DNA from: Aurantiacibacter marinus
Lineage (GTDB): Bacteria; Pseudomonadota; Alphaproteobacteria; Sphingomonadales; Sphingomonadaceae
DNA length: 64,000 nt
Direction of reading: 5' to 3'
Assembly: GCF_001021555.1 (NCBI RefSeq)
Contig: NZ_LDCP01000001.1
Location: 744,001 to 808,000 of the forward strand
Shown here: positions 38,427 through 46,476 of the stretch, piece by piece
How the letters are laid out: the number at the start of each line of letters is the position of its first letter
Position numbering within the stretch: position 1 is the first letter of the stretch
Position numbers and translations under genes: made by a program
Notes under the pieces: model-generated
Told to the model about the DNA's origin: nothing
Database searches by the model: none
The model's input: the letters and a program-made list of their open reading frames with translations, nothing else

Positions 38427-38530
38427 ATTGCTTTCCCCCTTCCCCATCGATGGTGGCGGCCCCCCTGGCCGTGATTCCACAATCGTAAATTACAATGCCA
38501 GTGTCCGCGCGGTTTGCGCGGATCACGGAT

Positions 38531-39256
38531 CTAGCTTGCAGCCAAAGCCTGTGACATTTGTTCAAGTTGCACTGTGCAGCCGTTTTCGATCAGCGCAAGC
38601 GCCAAATCCTCCGGATCCTCGGGAATTTCCTGCAGGAACACAAAACGCACCTGTGCCACATCGTCCGAAACCGTGGAGGAGATCGTGTACATCTCGCCCT
38701 CGCGCAGCTGTACGGCAGATTCCCACATGGCCAGCATTTCGCGTTCGGGGAAAATCAGCTGCGCGGGCTCTTCCGAGGCGCCTTCCCGTGAAAACGTATA
38801 GACAGCGGCATCCTCTGTCCTTGCCCGCCACAGCCGAACCGGATCGGCATTGGCAAGGCACACCGTGCCCGAGACGCTGACGTCGACATACCAGAGGTTG
38901 GGATTGGTCACTTCCTCCCCATCGCCGCGCACAGCCCCGGTGCGCGCCCGGTCCGCAGCGCGGCGCGTGGTTAGCGCGGCAAGCGCCCGGTTGCGGCCCT
39001 GCGGTGCGCGCTGCGCCAGCACGAATGTTCCGGGTCCGCGCAAAGTCCGTGTGCGGCCGTCTTGCAAGACAGTTAGCGTATCGCCTTCGCGCAGCGTCAC
39101 CCGCTGCGTATCCGAAAGGCGGGTGCCAACCGGATATTGCGAAGCTGACGGCCCGCTTGCCGCGACAACAGTGCCAGCGAGTGCAATTTGCGGAACAAAT
39201 GCCAGTGAGATGACTGCGGCGATAATACCAAAGATGGTCTTGCGGACCGAATTCAT
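38531..39256 (-). CDS. FecR-domain-like exported protein
   Basis: A 241-aa protein with a signal peptide (about 1-24, ending IALAG). Residues 30-85 have the FecR beta pattern (PVGTRLSDTQRVTLREGDTL, then LRGPGTFVL). The remainder is not recognised. The ATG at 39256 has AAGGGAA 7 nt upstream. It sits between the CHASE2 cyclase (72 nt upstream) and the cytochrome operon (104 nt downstream), all on one strand. Stand-alone FecR-like proteins often accompany CHASE2 cyclases and may be the periplasmic signal for the sensor; that link is inferred. Confidence 0.75.
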   Translation of the reverse strand: MNSVRKTIFGIIAAVISLAFVPQIALAGTVVAASGPSASQYPVGTRLSDTQRVTLREGDTLTVLQDGRTRTLRGPGTFVLAQRAPQGRNRALAALTTRRAADRARTGAVRGDGEEVTNPNLWYVDVSVSGTVCLANADPVRLWRARTEDAAVYTFSREGASEEPAQLIFPEREMLAMWESAVQLREGEMYTISSTVSDDVAQVRFVFLQEIPEDPEDLALALIENGCTVQLEQMSQALAAS

Positions 39257-39328
39257 GGACAGATTCCCTTGTGTGTTGATCATCTATAACACGATTGCGC
39301 AGCACTGCGTTGATTGATTGCAGCCAAT

Positions 39329-41404
39329 TTATTTCCCCGCCATCACATAGGCACCATCCATATCCAGATCATGGCTGCGGATGACGAGGGCTGCAAGTGC
39401 AGCATCATCCGGATTGGCTGCCGCTAACGATTGCAGCCGCTCCAGCGCAGCGGCCCTGTCGGTATCGAGCAATGCCACCGCCTCTGCCAATTCCGCTCGG
39501 CTGGCAGCGGCGAAATCGGGTGCCGGCTCATACAGATCGACTGGCTGCGCACGGCCGGAAAGCACCACGCGGCCCATACGCCGCCACCAGTCGAGGCCGG
39601 AACGGGTGGCAAATTCCGCACTCGCCATGACTGATGTTTTCAGTGTCTTGTTCGCGGATTCGAGCCGCGCGGCAGTGTTCATGGAATCGCCCAGCGCGGT
39701 ATACTGGATACGGTTCTCCCCGCCGAAATTGCCAACGACAGCTTCGCCGAAATGCAGGCCCACACGGGTCTTGCCGATCTTGGGCAGATCCGGGTCCATC
39801 GCGGCGACCTCCGCGCGAAACGCTTCGCCTGCCTGCCAGATGGCGTAACCGGCCTCTGCCGCACGCCTGGCATCATCGGGCCGCGAAATGGGCGCACCCC
39901 AGAATGCGACGACAGCGTCGCCCACGAATTTGTCGAGGATGCCATCATGATCAAGCACGACCTGGCTGAGCATTTCGAGGTAGCGATTGAGCAATTTGGC
40001 GACCATTTCCGGTTCGACCGCATGGCTCATCTTGGTGAAGCCTTCGAGATCGGAGAAAAGCACGTAAATCTCACGCTTTTCTCCGCCAAGTCTCAGCAAT
40101 TCGGGCTTTTCGATGATTTCATCCGCAATGCTCTGCGGCAGATATTTGCCCAATGCACCCTGCGCAAAACGTCGCTGCACTGCGCCCGATGCGCGCGCCG
40201 CGCTGGTGACGGCAGTGAAGGCAATGACCCAGCCAAGCGCCGGGCCGATGGCTGGAAAGCCATATGTGTCGACCCCGCGCGCGTGGAGGAAATACGGCAG
40301 ACCGATGAACAGCAGTATCTGGCCGGCGAGCAGCGGCAAGATGCGCCAGTCGCGCAGCTCCAGCAGCGCAGTCAGCGTCGCGGCGATCACCACCAGGATG
40401 ACAAGCGCCCACAGATAGTAAGGCGAGATCGGTGAAAGCGCGGCGCCGTCGAGCATTTGCGCGATCAGCGCGGCGTGAACTTCCAGCCCTGGAGGTGTTT
40501 CACCATCAATGCTTGTGAAGGTGGTTTCGACCCGGTCGAAGTCTGTCAGATCGCCGCCGATCAGCACGTATTTGCCTTCGATCGCGGGGCGAATTTCCTC
40601 AGCGATGGCCGGGATTTCCAGCAGCGCCGGATCCGCAAACAGGGTAATGTCGAGCATGGGGAAGATCGATGTTGCGTCCATCGCCTGCCCGGTCTCTGCA
40701 TCAATCTGGCTTTCCAGCGCGGTATGCCGATAGCGGATGCCGCCTTCGTAACCGGGCATGGTCAGCGGGCCTTGGCCTGCGTCCTCCAGCATCACTCTGC
40801 CCAGAACCGGCGGCAAGTGATCGAAAACTTGCGGCCAAACGCGGGTAGCGCCGTATTGGTCGTCCAGCCTGATGCTGGCAGGGCGGGCATTGCTGCCCTC
40901 CAGCCGGTTCAGGAATTCAACCAGATATTCTTGCTGAAAATATTCGATATCGGCAGCGTTTGTTTCCGTTTCGGCAAAGGCAACTGCCACCGGGGTCCGC
41001 ATGGATTGCAGCACAGCGATCAATTCTTCGTCTTCTGCCTGCGGCTGATCGAACAGGATATCGATGCCAATGGCCTTTGCTCCCATGGCATCGATCGCGG
41101 TCAAAGCATTGGCGAGCAGATCCCGCGGGAGAGGGGATCGCTTGCCGTAATCGAACAGGGTCTGATCGGTGTAGACGACCATCGTTACGCGGTCATCGCC
41201 TTCCACCTCCTGAGCCAAGGTGTAAGCGCGGGAATCATACAGCGCACGCTCCGCCTGCCCGGTGAAAGGCACATCCCAACTGAACCGCGCAAGCAACAGC
41301 GCAAGCAGCAGCAGCAGGCCTGTCAGCACCAGCCGTTTGGGTCCGGCCTCACGCACACTGCGCCAACCGCTGTTTATCATGCGCAAAGGCGCTTCCCGTG
41401 CCAC
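39329..41404 (-). CDS. CHASE2-domain membrane adenylate/guanylate cyclase
   Basis: A class III nucleotide cyclase of about 691 aa. An N-terminal transmembrane helix (LVLTGLLLLLALLLARF), a periplasmic CHASE2 sensor (about 40-325), three more helices (about 330-410) and a cytoplasmic cyclase domain (about 445-640) are seen. Catalytic residues are intact: metal aspartates in FSDLEGFT and VGDAV, the purine-binding lysine in DKFVGD, and the transition-state Asn/Arg in LGDSMNTAARLE. The DKF lysine favours ATP, hence cAMP. The GTG at 41404 is chosen because GAGGGGG lies 5 nt upstream; ATG codons at 41422 and 41467 are alternatives. It may be the first gene of the long minus-strand unit. Confidence 0.88.
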   Translation of the reverse strand: MAREAPLRMINSGWRSVREAGPKRLVLTGLLLLLALLLARFSWDVPFTGQAERALYDSRAYTLAQEVEGDDRVTMVVYTDQTLFDYGKRSPLPRDLLANALTAIDAMGAKAIGIDILFDQPQAEDEELIAVLQSMRTPVAVAFAETETNAADIEYFQQEYLVEFLNRLEGSNARPASIRLDDQYGATRVWPQVFDHLPPVLGRVMLEDAGQGPLTMPGYEGGIRYRHTALESQIDAETGQAMDATSIFPMLDITLFADPALLEIPAIAEEIRPAIEGKYVLIGGDLTDFDRVETTFTSIDGETPPGLEVHAALIAQMLDGAALSPISPYYLWALVILVVIAATLTALLELRDWRILPLLAGQILLFIGLPYFLHARGVDTYGFPAIGPALGWVIAFTAVTSAARASGAVQRRFAQGALGKYLPQSIADEIIEKPELLRLGGEKREIYVLFSDLEGFTKMSHAVEPEMVAKLLNRYLEMLSQVVLDHDGILDKFVGDAVVAFWGAPISRPDDARRAAEAGYAIWQAGEAFRAEVAAMDPDLPKIGKTRVGLHFGEAVVGNFGGENRIQYTALGDSMNTAARLESANKTLKTSVMASAEFATRSGLDWWRRMGRVVLSGRAQPVDLYEPAPDFAAASRAELAEAVALLDTDRAAALERLQSLAAANPDDAALAALVIRSHDLDMDGAYVMAGK

Positions 41405-41542
41405 TAAATCCCCCTCTTTCATCCTCTCTTGCAGCGCGCGACTATGCATTTGCAAGCGTGCAGGCATTGATCATTGGAGAAAAAACGCGCCATAGTGCAG
41501 CGGGAACAGAAAATTATAACGGCATAAGGGGAGGGCCGCGAT

Positions 41543-42904
41543 ATGGCTTCAGTATACGATCGTCACGTTGATCTGGATCAGTTCATGAAGGGCGTGAAGA
41601 AGCGCAATCACGGGCAAACCGAATTCATCCAGGCAGTGCAGGAAGTGGCACAGGACATCTTCGAATTCATCGAAGACAAGGAACAGTACCACACCGCGCA
41701 AATCCTTCGCCGCATCGCCGAACCCGACCGTATTGTATCGTTCCGTGTGTGTTGGGAAGATGACGAGCACAACATCCGCGTGCAGCGCGGCTGGCGGGTA
41801 CAGAACAATAACGCCATTGGCCCTTACAAGGGCGGCATCCGCTTCCATTCCAGCGTGAATGAAAGCGTGCTGAAATTCCTCGCCTTCGAGCAGACTTTCA
41901 AGAACTCGCTCACCGGTCTGCCGATGGGCGGGGGCAAGGGCGGATCCAACTTTAATCCCAAGGGCAAAAGCGATTCCGAAGTGATGCGCTTCTGTCAGAG
42001 CTTCATGAGCGAGCTGTACCGCCATATCGGCCCCAATACCGATGTGCCTGCCGGCGATATCGGCGTGGGCGGGCGTGAAATCGGTTATATGTTCGGCCAG
42101 TACAAACGTCTGACAGGCCGCTGGGAAGGCGTGCTGACAGGCAAGGCCACGGAATATGGCGGATCGCAGATGCGGCCCGAGGCGACTGGCTATGGCGCCG
42201 TGTATTTCCTGCAGAACATGCTCAAACATGCAGGGCATGATGTGGAAGGCAAGACTGCGGTAATTTCCGGTTCAGGAAATGTCGCCACCCATGCGGCCGA
42301 GAAGATTGTCCAGCTTGGCGGCAAGGTGCTGACCTTGTCCGATTCAGGCGGCTTCATTCACGATCCTGATGGCATCGATCAGGAGAAGATCGATTGGGTC
42401 AAACGTTTGAAGAACGAGCGGCGCGGCCGGATCAGCGAATATGCCGACCATTTCACCGGCGCGACCTATCACGACGGCAAAAGGCCTTGGGATGTAACGT
42501 GCGATGTCGCCTTGCCTTGTGCCACGCAGAACGAGTTGAACGAAGGTGAAGCGAAAGAGCTAGTGGAAAACGGCGTCATCGCCGTATCCGAAGGCGCGAA
42601 TATGCCGACCACGCTGGACGGGGTTAAAGTCTTCCACGACGCCAAGATCATGTACGGCCCTGGCAAAGCGGCCAATGCCGGCGGCGTTGCGGTTTCAGGC
42701 CTCGAAATGAGCCAGAATTCCGAGCGCATCAGCTGGAACCAGGAACGTCTGGGCGACATGCTCACCGAACTGATGGCCGACATCCATGAAAAATGTGTCG
42801 AGTACGGTGATCAGGGCGAAGGCCACGTGGACTATGTGAAGGGTGCAAATATCGCAGGCTTCAAGAAAGTTGCCGACGCGATGCTGGCATTCGGGGTGGT
42901 GTAA
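41543..42904 (+). CDS. gdhA: NADP-specific glutamate dehydrogenase GdhA
   Basis: A 453-aa enzyme that aminates 2-oxoglutarate with ammonium in the cytoplasm. Family motifs are VQRGWRVQNNNAIGPYKGG, LPMGGGKGGSNF with the catalytic lysine, the aspartate in DVPAGDIGVGGREIG and the Rossmann SGSGNVA. Length and the PYKGG...GGGKGG order match the hexameric bacterial NADP enzymes. AAGGGGAGGG lies upstream of the ATG. Its stop abuts the mannose-6-phosphate isomerase stop with no base between them (convergent). Confidence 0.96.
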   Translation: MASVYDRHVDLDQFMKGVKKRNHGQTEFIQAVQEVAQDIFEFIEDKEQYHTAQILRRIAEPDRIVSFRVCWEDDEHNIRVQRGWRVQNNNAIGPYKGGIRFHSSVNESVLKFLAFEQTFKNSLTGLPMGGGKGGSNFNPKGKSDSEVMRFCQSFMSELYRHIGPNTDVPAGDIGVGGREIGYMFGQYKRLTGRWEGVLTGKATEYGGSQMRPEATGYGAVYFLQNMLKHAGHDVEGKTAVISGSGNVATHAAEKIVQLGGKVLTLSDSGGFIHDPDGIDQEKIDWVKRLKNERRGRISEYADHFTGATYHDGKRPWDVTCDVALPCATQNELNEGEAKELVENGVIAVSEGANMPTTLDGVKVFHDAKIMYGPGKAANAGGVAVSGLEMSQNSERISWNQERLGDMLTELMADIHEKCVEYGDQGEGHVDYVKGANIAGFKKVADAMLAFGVV

Positions 42905-43708
42905 TCAGCCTATCGGTGCGGTCACCAGGCATTTGCCAGTGGGGGCAAATGTGACGCTCGCAAGCCCGGGTGCATAGGCGCATTCGCCGGGCTTGACGAC
43001 ATTGCCTGTGACCAGCACATCGCCCGACAGCGGAACGACCAGCAGTCTTTCAGCATAGGCATACAGCAGGCCGTCATCGGCGATGCCGTCCACCAGATCG
43101 AGGCGGAAGTGCGGGCCATCGACAAGCGTCGCATGACCGTTTTGTGGTATGCTGCCGCGCAGCGTTTCCGGATGCGGGATTCCGCGTGCAACAGCCAAAC
43201 CTTCGTCCAGATGCAATTCGCGCGGGCGGCCGTAATCGTAGAGCCGGTAGGTAATGTCCGAGTTTTGCTGGATTTCAATAATCGAACAGCCGGGCCCGAT
43301 TGCGTGGACCGTGCCTGCCGGAATGTAAAAGAAATCGCCCGCCTGCACTACGTGCCAGGTCAGCAAATCCTCTATCGAACCATCCAGCGCTGCGCCGCGC
43401 ATGGCTGCGGCGCCGATTTCATTATCGAAGCCCACACCCAGCGTTGCGCCCGCTTCGGCAGCGATCACCAGCCAGCATTCTTCCTTTCCGCTACGGCCCA
43501 CACCAGCAGCCCGCGCTTGTACCGTATCGGGATGGCACTGAATCGAGAGTTTCTGGCTGGTGAAGAGGTATTTGACGAGCAGTTCCGGCAAATTTTCCGG
43601 CGGTTCAAACCAGATTTCGCCCACACGGACACCTTCTGGCGCGACGAATGGCGCGGGCAGGACATCCTTGCCCCAAACCTTTTCGACCGTGCGCGTAGGC
43701 AGCAGCAT
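42905..43708 (-). CDS. manA: Mannose-6-phosphate isomerase, short class I type (ManA)
   Basis: A 267-aa cupin enzyme interconverting mannose-6-phosphate and fructose-6-phosphate. Zinc ligands are visible in SIQCHPD (Gln and His) and GTVHAIG (His), with the glutamate of the short family near CSIIEIQQNSDITYRLYDYGR, split here between IEIQQ and YRLYDYGR. It is shorter than the E. coli enzyme (about 390 aa) but typical of the compact alphaproteobacterial form. It stands alone, with 153 nt of featureless DNA separating it from the hydrolase on its right. Confidence 0.9.
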   Translation of the reverse strand: MLLPTRTVEKVWGKDVLPAPFVAPEGVRVGEIWFEPPENLPELLVKYLFTSQKLSIQCHPDTVQARAAGVGRSGKEECWLVIAAEAGATLGVGFDNEIGAAAMRGAALDGSIEDLLTWHVVQAGDFFYIPAGTVHAIGPGCSIIEIQQNSDITYRLYDYGRPRELHLDEGLAVARGIPHPETLRGSIPQNGHATLVDGPHFRLDLVDGIADDGLLYAYAERLLVVPLSGDVLVTGNVVKPGECAYAPGLASVTFAPTGKCLVTAPIG

Positions 43709-43861
43709 GTGTGACCTTTTGAAAGAGTGTGCAGCGTCCAGTACGCTGCCGTTTAGTGCGTGATTGTTGCGATTTGCACAACGCGCCGCGCTTTTCCAGT
43801 ATTGCGGGATTCATTTGTGCCGGTTGCTGGTCGAAACCTGCGCATTTACCCAAAGCCGTTG

Positions 43862-44794
43862 TTATTGGCCCGAGAGGAACATCTGGAGCGTTTCGCGAAA
43901 CGCCTCCGGCTGATCGACCATCACGAAATGCGCCGCTGGACCGATACCGACAAGCTGCGCGGCCGGCAAAGCGGCATATTGCTGGCGATAAAAGGCGGCG
44001 ACGCTTTCTTGCGGCATCGCACCGGGGCGGTGCGGATAAATCACAGTAACCGGCACAGTGATGGCGGCAATATCTTGTCGCATGTCCGCAATCATTACTT
44101 CGTAGAACAACTGCCCGGTCACACGGGGGTCGGCGTCGGCAGTCCATTCGCGAAGAAGCGGTAAATTGGTCTGATCGACGATATAGCTTCGCAGCAGTGC
44201 GTCATTTGCCGCTTCGGGTATCTCCTGACCATAAAGACCCAGCATCATGGCGCGCATCTGTTCTGCCTGCGCCGTGACTGCGGTCATTTGCGGTTCGGTG
44301 CCCGGAATGACGGTAATCACCGCAAACCACGGCATGCTGTCGACGATCATGATCCGGCCTGCAAGATCAGGATGCGATACGCCAAGCTTCATCGCCAGCA
44401 AACCGCCAAGCGAATGACCGATAACAGCGGGCTGACGTAGATCATTGTCCCGAATATAGCGCGCCAGTTCGTTCACGACAGGCTGCATGATCGGCCCCCG
44501 GGCATTGACCCCTGCGTCCTCGCCAAAGCCGCGCAGCTGGATCAGATGGGCGCGGTGGCCATCCAGCCCGTCCACCGTATCACGCCAGACTTCCCGGCTG
44601 GTCGAAAGTCCTGGAATGAAGAGGACATCGGGTCCCTCCCCGCTCACTTCCACGCTGAAACGAACCGGCCCGGATGCGTCTTGTGCCGCCGCCGGACGAG
44701 CTATCAGGAGCGTCACTCCTGCCAGCAGTAACAGCACGGAGGCATAGGCAAAGAACAGGCGTTCCGGCCGAAGCCGGTTGAAGAAAGGCGTCAT
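43862..44794 (-). CDS. Exported or anchored alpha/beta hydrolase
   Basis: A 310-aa hydrolase. An N-terminal hydrophobic segment (about 17-38, ending AAAQD) acts as signal peptide or anchor. The nucleophile elbow GHSLGG, an oxyanion-hole region LFIPGLSTSREVW and the C-terminal His in GPAAHFVMVDQPE give a complete catalytic triad pattern. The substrate is unknown. It lies 23 nt downstream of the small HTH regulator and is probably the last gene of that overlapping operon. Confidence 0.85.
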   Translation of the reverse strand: MTPFFNRLRPERLFFAYASVLLLLAGVTLLIARPAAAQDASGPVRFSVEVSGEGPDVLFIPGLSTSREVWRDTVDGLDGHRAHLIQLRGFGEDAGVNARGPIMQPVVNELARYIRDNDLRQPAVIGHSLGGLLAMKLGVSHPDLAGRIMIVDSMPWFAVITVIPGTEPQMTAVTAQAEQMRAMMLGLYGQEIPEAANDALLRSYIVDQTNLPLLREWTADADPRVTGQLFYEVMIADMRQDIAAITVPVTVIYPHRPGAMPQESVAAFYRQQYAALPAAQLVGIGPAAHFVMVDQPEAFRETLQMFLSGQ

Positions 44795-44817
44795 GACAAG
44801 ATCCTCTGATTGCGCGG

Positions 44818-45030
44818 TTATTCAGCCGCTTGTTCTGCGACATCGCGCAGGAAAATCTCTTCGATTTGCAGGCCGAACACATCGGCGATTTTGAACGCGA
44901 GAGGCAGTGACGGATCGTATTTGCCGGTTTCAATGGCATTCACGCTCTGGCGGCTGACTTCCAGCCGGTCCGCCAGTTCCTGCTGGCTCCATTCTCGCAT
45001 CGCCCGAAGGACGCGGAGGCGGTTCTTCAC
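44818..45030 (-). CDS. Small Cro/C1-type helix-turn-helix regulator
   Basis: A 70-aa DNA-binding protein, nearly all HTH: MREWSQQELADRLEVSRQSV is helices 2 and 3, followed by the family motif IETGKYDPSLPLAFKIA. This compact type commonly controls an adjacent membrane protein operon. The start is GTG at 45030, overlapping the stop of the upstream membrane protein (GTGA). The repeated palindrome over the operon promoter (46280-46325) is the natural candidate binding site. Confidence 0.9.
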   Translation of the reverse strand: MKNRLRVLRAMREWSQQELADRLEVSRQSVNAIETGKYDPSLPLAFKIADVFGLQIEEIFLRDVAEQAAE

Positions 45031-45638
45031 GGCAGGTCTCCAGCATCCCGTTCAGGCCGCGCCATGCCGATGCCAAGGCCAATCGCCCATGCGGGGAAGA
45101 CCCACCAAGCCCAGATATGCGGTACGAGGCCGAAGGTTTCCAGGAAGCCCCAGCCTGTGCCCAAGACCAGCACGAAACCGAGGCCTACCATCGCGGCGCT
45201 GACGGCGCGCTGGCGCAGATATTCGTCTGCCTCTTCGCGCAAATAGCGGTACATCGCCCAGATCATTCCCATGGCGGCAAGCGCCGGGGCGATGGCCAGC
45301 AGCCACACGACTGCCGATCCCTCGGCCATTTTGTCATACAGGCCAGAGGCTGCCAGCATCACGACCATATAGAGCGCGCTGAAGCTGAAGAACCGGCGGT
45401 TGTAGCTGCGCATCGCGGGGCTCATCGCGCCTTGTTGTTCCTGCCGCTGATATATTGTTCGAACCAGCGGGATCAGCAGCGTGAAATTCAGCGCGTAGAG
45501 TATGAAGGGGGCCGCACCCTCAAGGGCCCCGGTGATGTGCAGTACCGCGATAACGGCGACATTCGCGCCGAACAGGCCAGCCCATATGCCTGGTTTCGCA
45601 TTGGCTTTGTTGTGTCTGTGTGCTGCGCTCGTCATCAT
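45027..45638 (-). CDS. Membrane protein of unknown function, paralogue of the next upstream gene product
   Basis: A 203-aa protein with about six hydrophobic helices. Its C-terminal part (REEADEYLRQR, then WGFLETFGLVPH and GLGIG) matches the preceding 141-aa protein, so the two genes are an ancient tandem duplication. The ATG at 45638 has GGGGAG 5 nt upstream and overlaps the previous stop. Upstream in-frame codons are shadows of that gene. No enzyme signature is seen. Presumably the cargo of the small HTH-controlled operon. Confidence 0.8.
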   Translation of the reverse strand: MMTSAAHRHNKANAKPGIWAGLFGANVAVIAVLHITGALEGAAPFILYALNFTLLIPLVRTIYQRQEQQGAMSPAMRSYNRRFFSFSALYMVVMLAASGLYDKMAEGSAVVWLLAIAPALAAMGMIWAMYRYLREEADEYLRQRAVSAAMVGLGFVLVLGTGWGFLETFGLVPHIWAWWVFPAWAIGLGIGMARPERDAGDLP

Positions 45639-46060
45639 GCACACTCCCCGAAGGTGCCCATCGTGATCTTGTTGTAGATCGCCCCGATACCAAGGCCGAA
45701 GCACCAGATCGTGGGCCACCAGAATGCGCGCACATGCGGTACCGGCATATAGGTTTCGAGGAACCCCCAGACGGCTGCGGCAGTCAAGGCAATGCCGGTC
45801 GCGACCATCAACTGGCGCACATAAAGCATGCGGAAAAACTCATCCCGTTCTTCAACGATGAGCCGCACGAAGATCCAGAAGACTGCTGCGAAGGCGAGGC
45901 CGGGCAGGGCAGCCAGCATATAGGCTGGCCACCCTGACAGTCCGCGATCCTCGATCAGGATTTCGGCGGCGAAAAGCGAGCCGAGATACAGCGCCATCGC
46001 CAGTGCAATCCGGATCAGATAGCGCAGCTTTTCAGGCTTCGCGCGCGAACTGGCGTTCAT
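45635..46060 (-). CDS. Small membrane protein, paralogue of its downstream neighbour
   Basis: A 141-aa protein with four predicted helices (about 14-34, 46-66, 82-102, 112-130). Shared pattern with the 203-aa neighbour: VEERDEFFRMLYVRQ, WGFLETYMPVPH and CFGLGIG. The start ATG at 46060 overlaps the stop of the 66-aa gene (ATGA) and its own stop overlaps the next ATG. Function unknown. Confidence 0.8.
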   Translation of the reverse strand: MNASSRAKPEKLRYLIRIALAMALYLGSLFAAEILIEDRGLSGWPAYMLAALPGLAFAAVFWIFVRLIVEERDEFFRMLYVRQLMVATGIALTAAAVWGFLETYMPVPHVRAFWWPTIWCFGLGIGAIYNKITMGTFGECA

Positions 46061-46257
46061 GACTTGCCTCCAAACCGGCTAAACGGCGAGCAAGGCGTAC
46101 ATCCGCGCTGGCCTCTCGTAATCATGATGGCTGTCACGCCGGGTATAGTGATGAATGCCATTTGCGCGGCATCGTCCGAAACCAGACCAGCCACGTTGAG
46201 AAGTGCAATGCCAATCATGATGGCCGCAAGCCCGAGTGCTTCGTAAATCCTGATCAT
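46057..46257 (-). CDS. Small two-helix membrane protein, first gene of HTH operon
   Basis: A 66-aa protein: two hydrophobic helices (about 6-24 and 30-46) and a short basic cysteine-containing tail (TRGQRGCTPC). The ATG at 46257 has AAGGAGG 6 nt upstream, an excellent site, so the gene is likely real despite its size. A longer frame to 46314 would run through the promoter and is rejected. No homologue recognised. Confidence 0.72.
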   Translation of the reverse strand: MIRIYEALGLAAIMIGIALLNVAGLVSDDAAQMAFITIPGVTAIMITRGQRGCTPCSPFSRFGGKS

Positions 46258-46279
46258 ATCAAGCCTCCTTGAATTTATG

Positions 46280-46325
46280 TAAAGGAACCTAGACACGATT
46301 CGCAAATAAGTCAAGGAACCTTGTC
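46280..46325 (-). promoter_or_regulatory. Promoter with two operator-like copies, HTH/membrane protein operon
   Basis: Two 15-bp near-identical copies (TAAAGGAACCTAGAC at 46280 and TCAAGGAACCTTGTC at 46311 on the plus strand) are exactly 31 bp apart, three helical turns. The second has arms CAAGG/CCTTG. On the minus strand TTGACT (46309-46314) and TAGGTT (46286-46291) with a 17-bp spacer form a plausible promoter, so one copy overlaps the -35 and one the -10. This suggests autorepression by the operon's own HTH protein. Confidence 0.6.
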
Positions 46326-46476
46326 ATAATGATTGGCGGGCTTGACGAATCTGCCGTTCCGCAGCGCGGTCAGCCGTTCACAGCAATCGAAAATGCCGTC
46401 CAAATCCCGTGTTCGCGTTATCTTGCCATTCACCCGTGTGCGCCTACATTGGAGGTCACGAAAGGATGCCCTGCGC

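Noticed and set aside
38505-38523. CCGCGC/GCGCGG stem downstream of the FecR-like gene as a terminator
   Set aside because: No T run follows on the minus strand, so read-through into the cytochrome operon is plausible.
43709-43861. Possible gene in the gap between manA and the hydrolase
   Set aside because: Frames here are shadows without start signals; nothing recognisable in 153 nt.
46326-46476. tRNA-like or small RNA gene upstream of ftsH
   Set aside because: No T-loop consensus or cloverleaf pairing could be drawn on either strand; only a TTGACG box without a -10 was seen.
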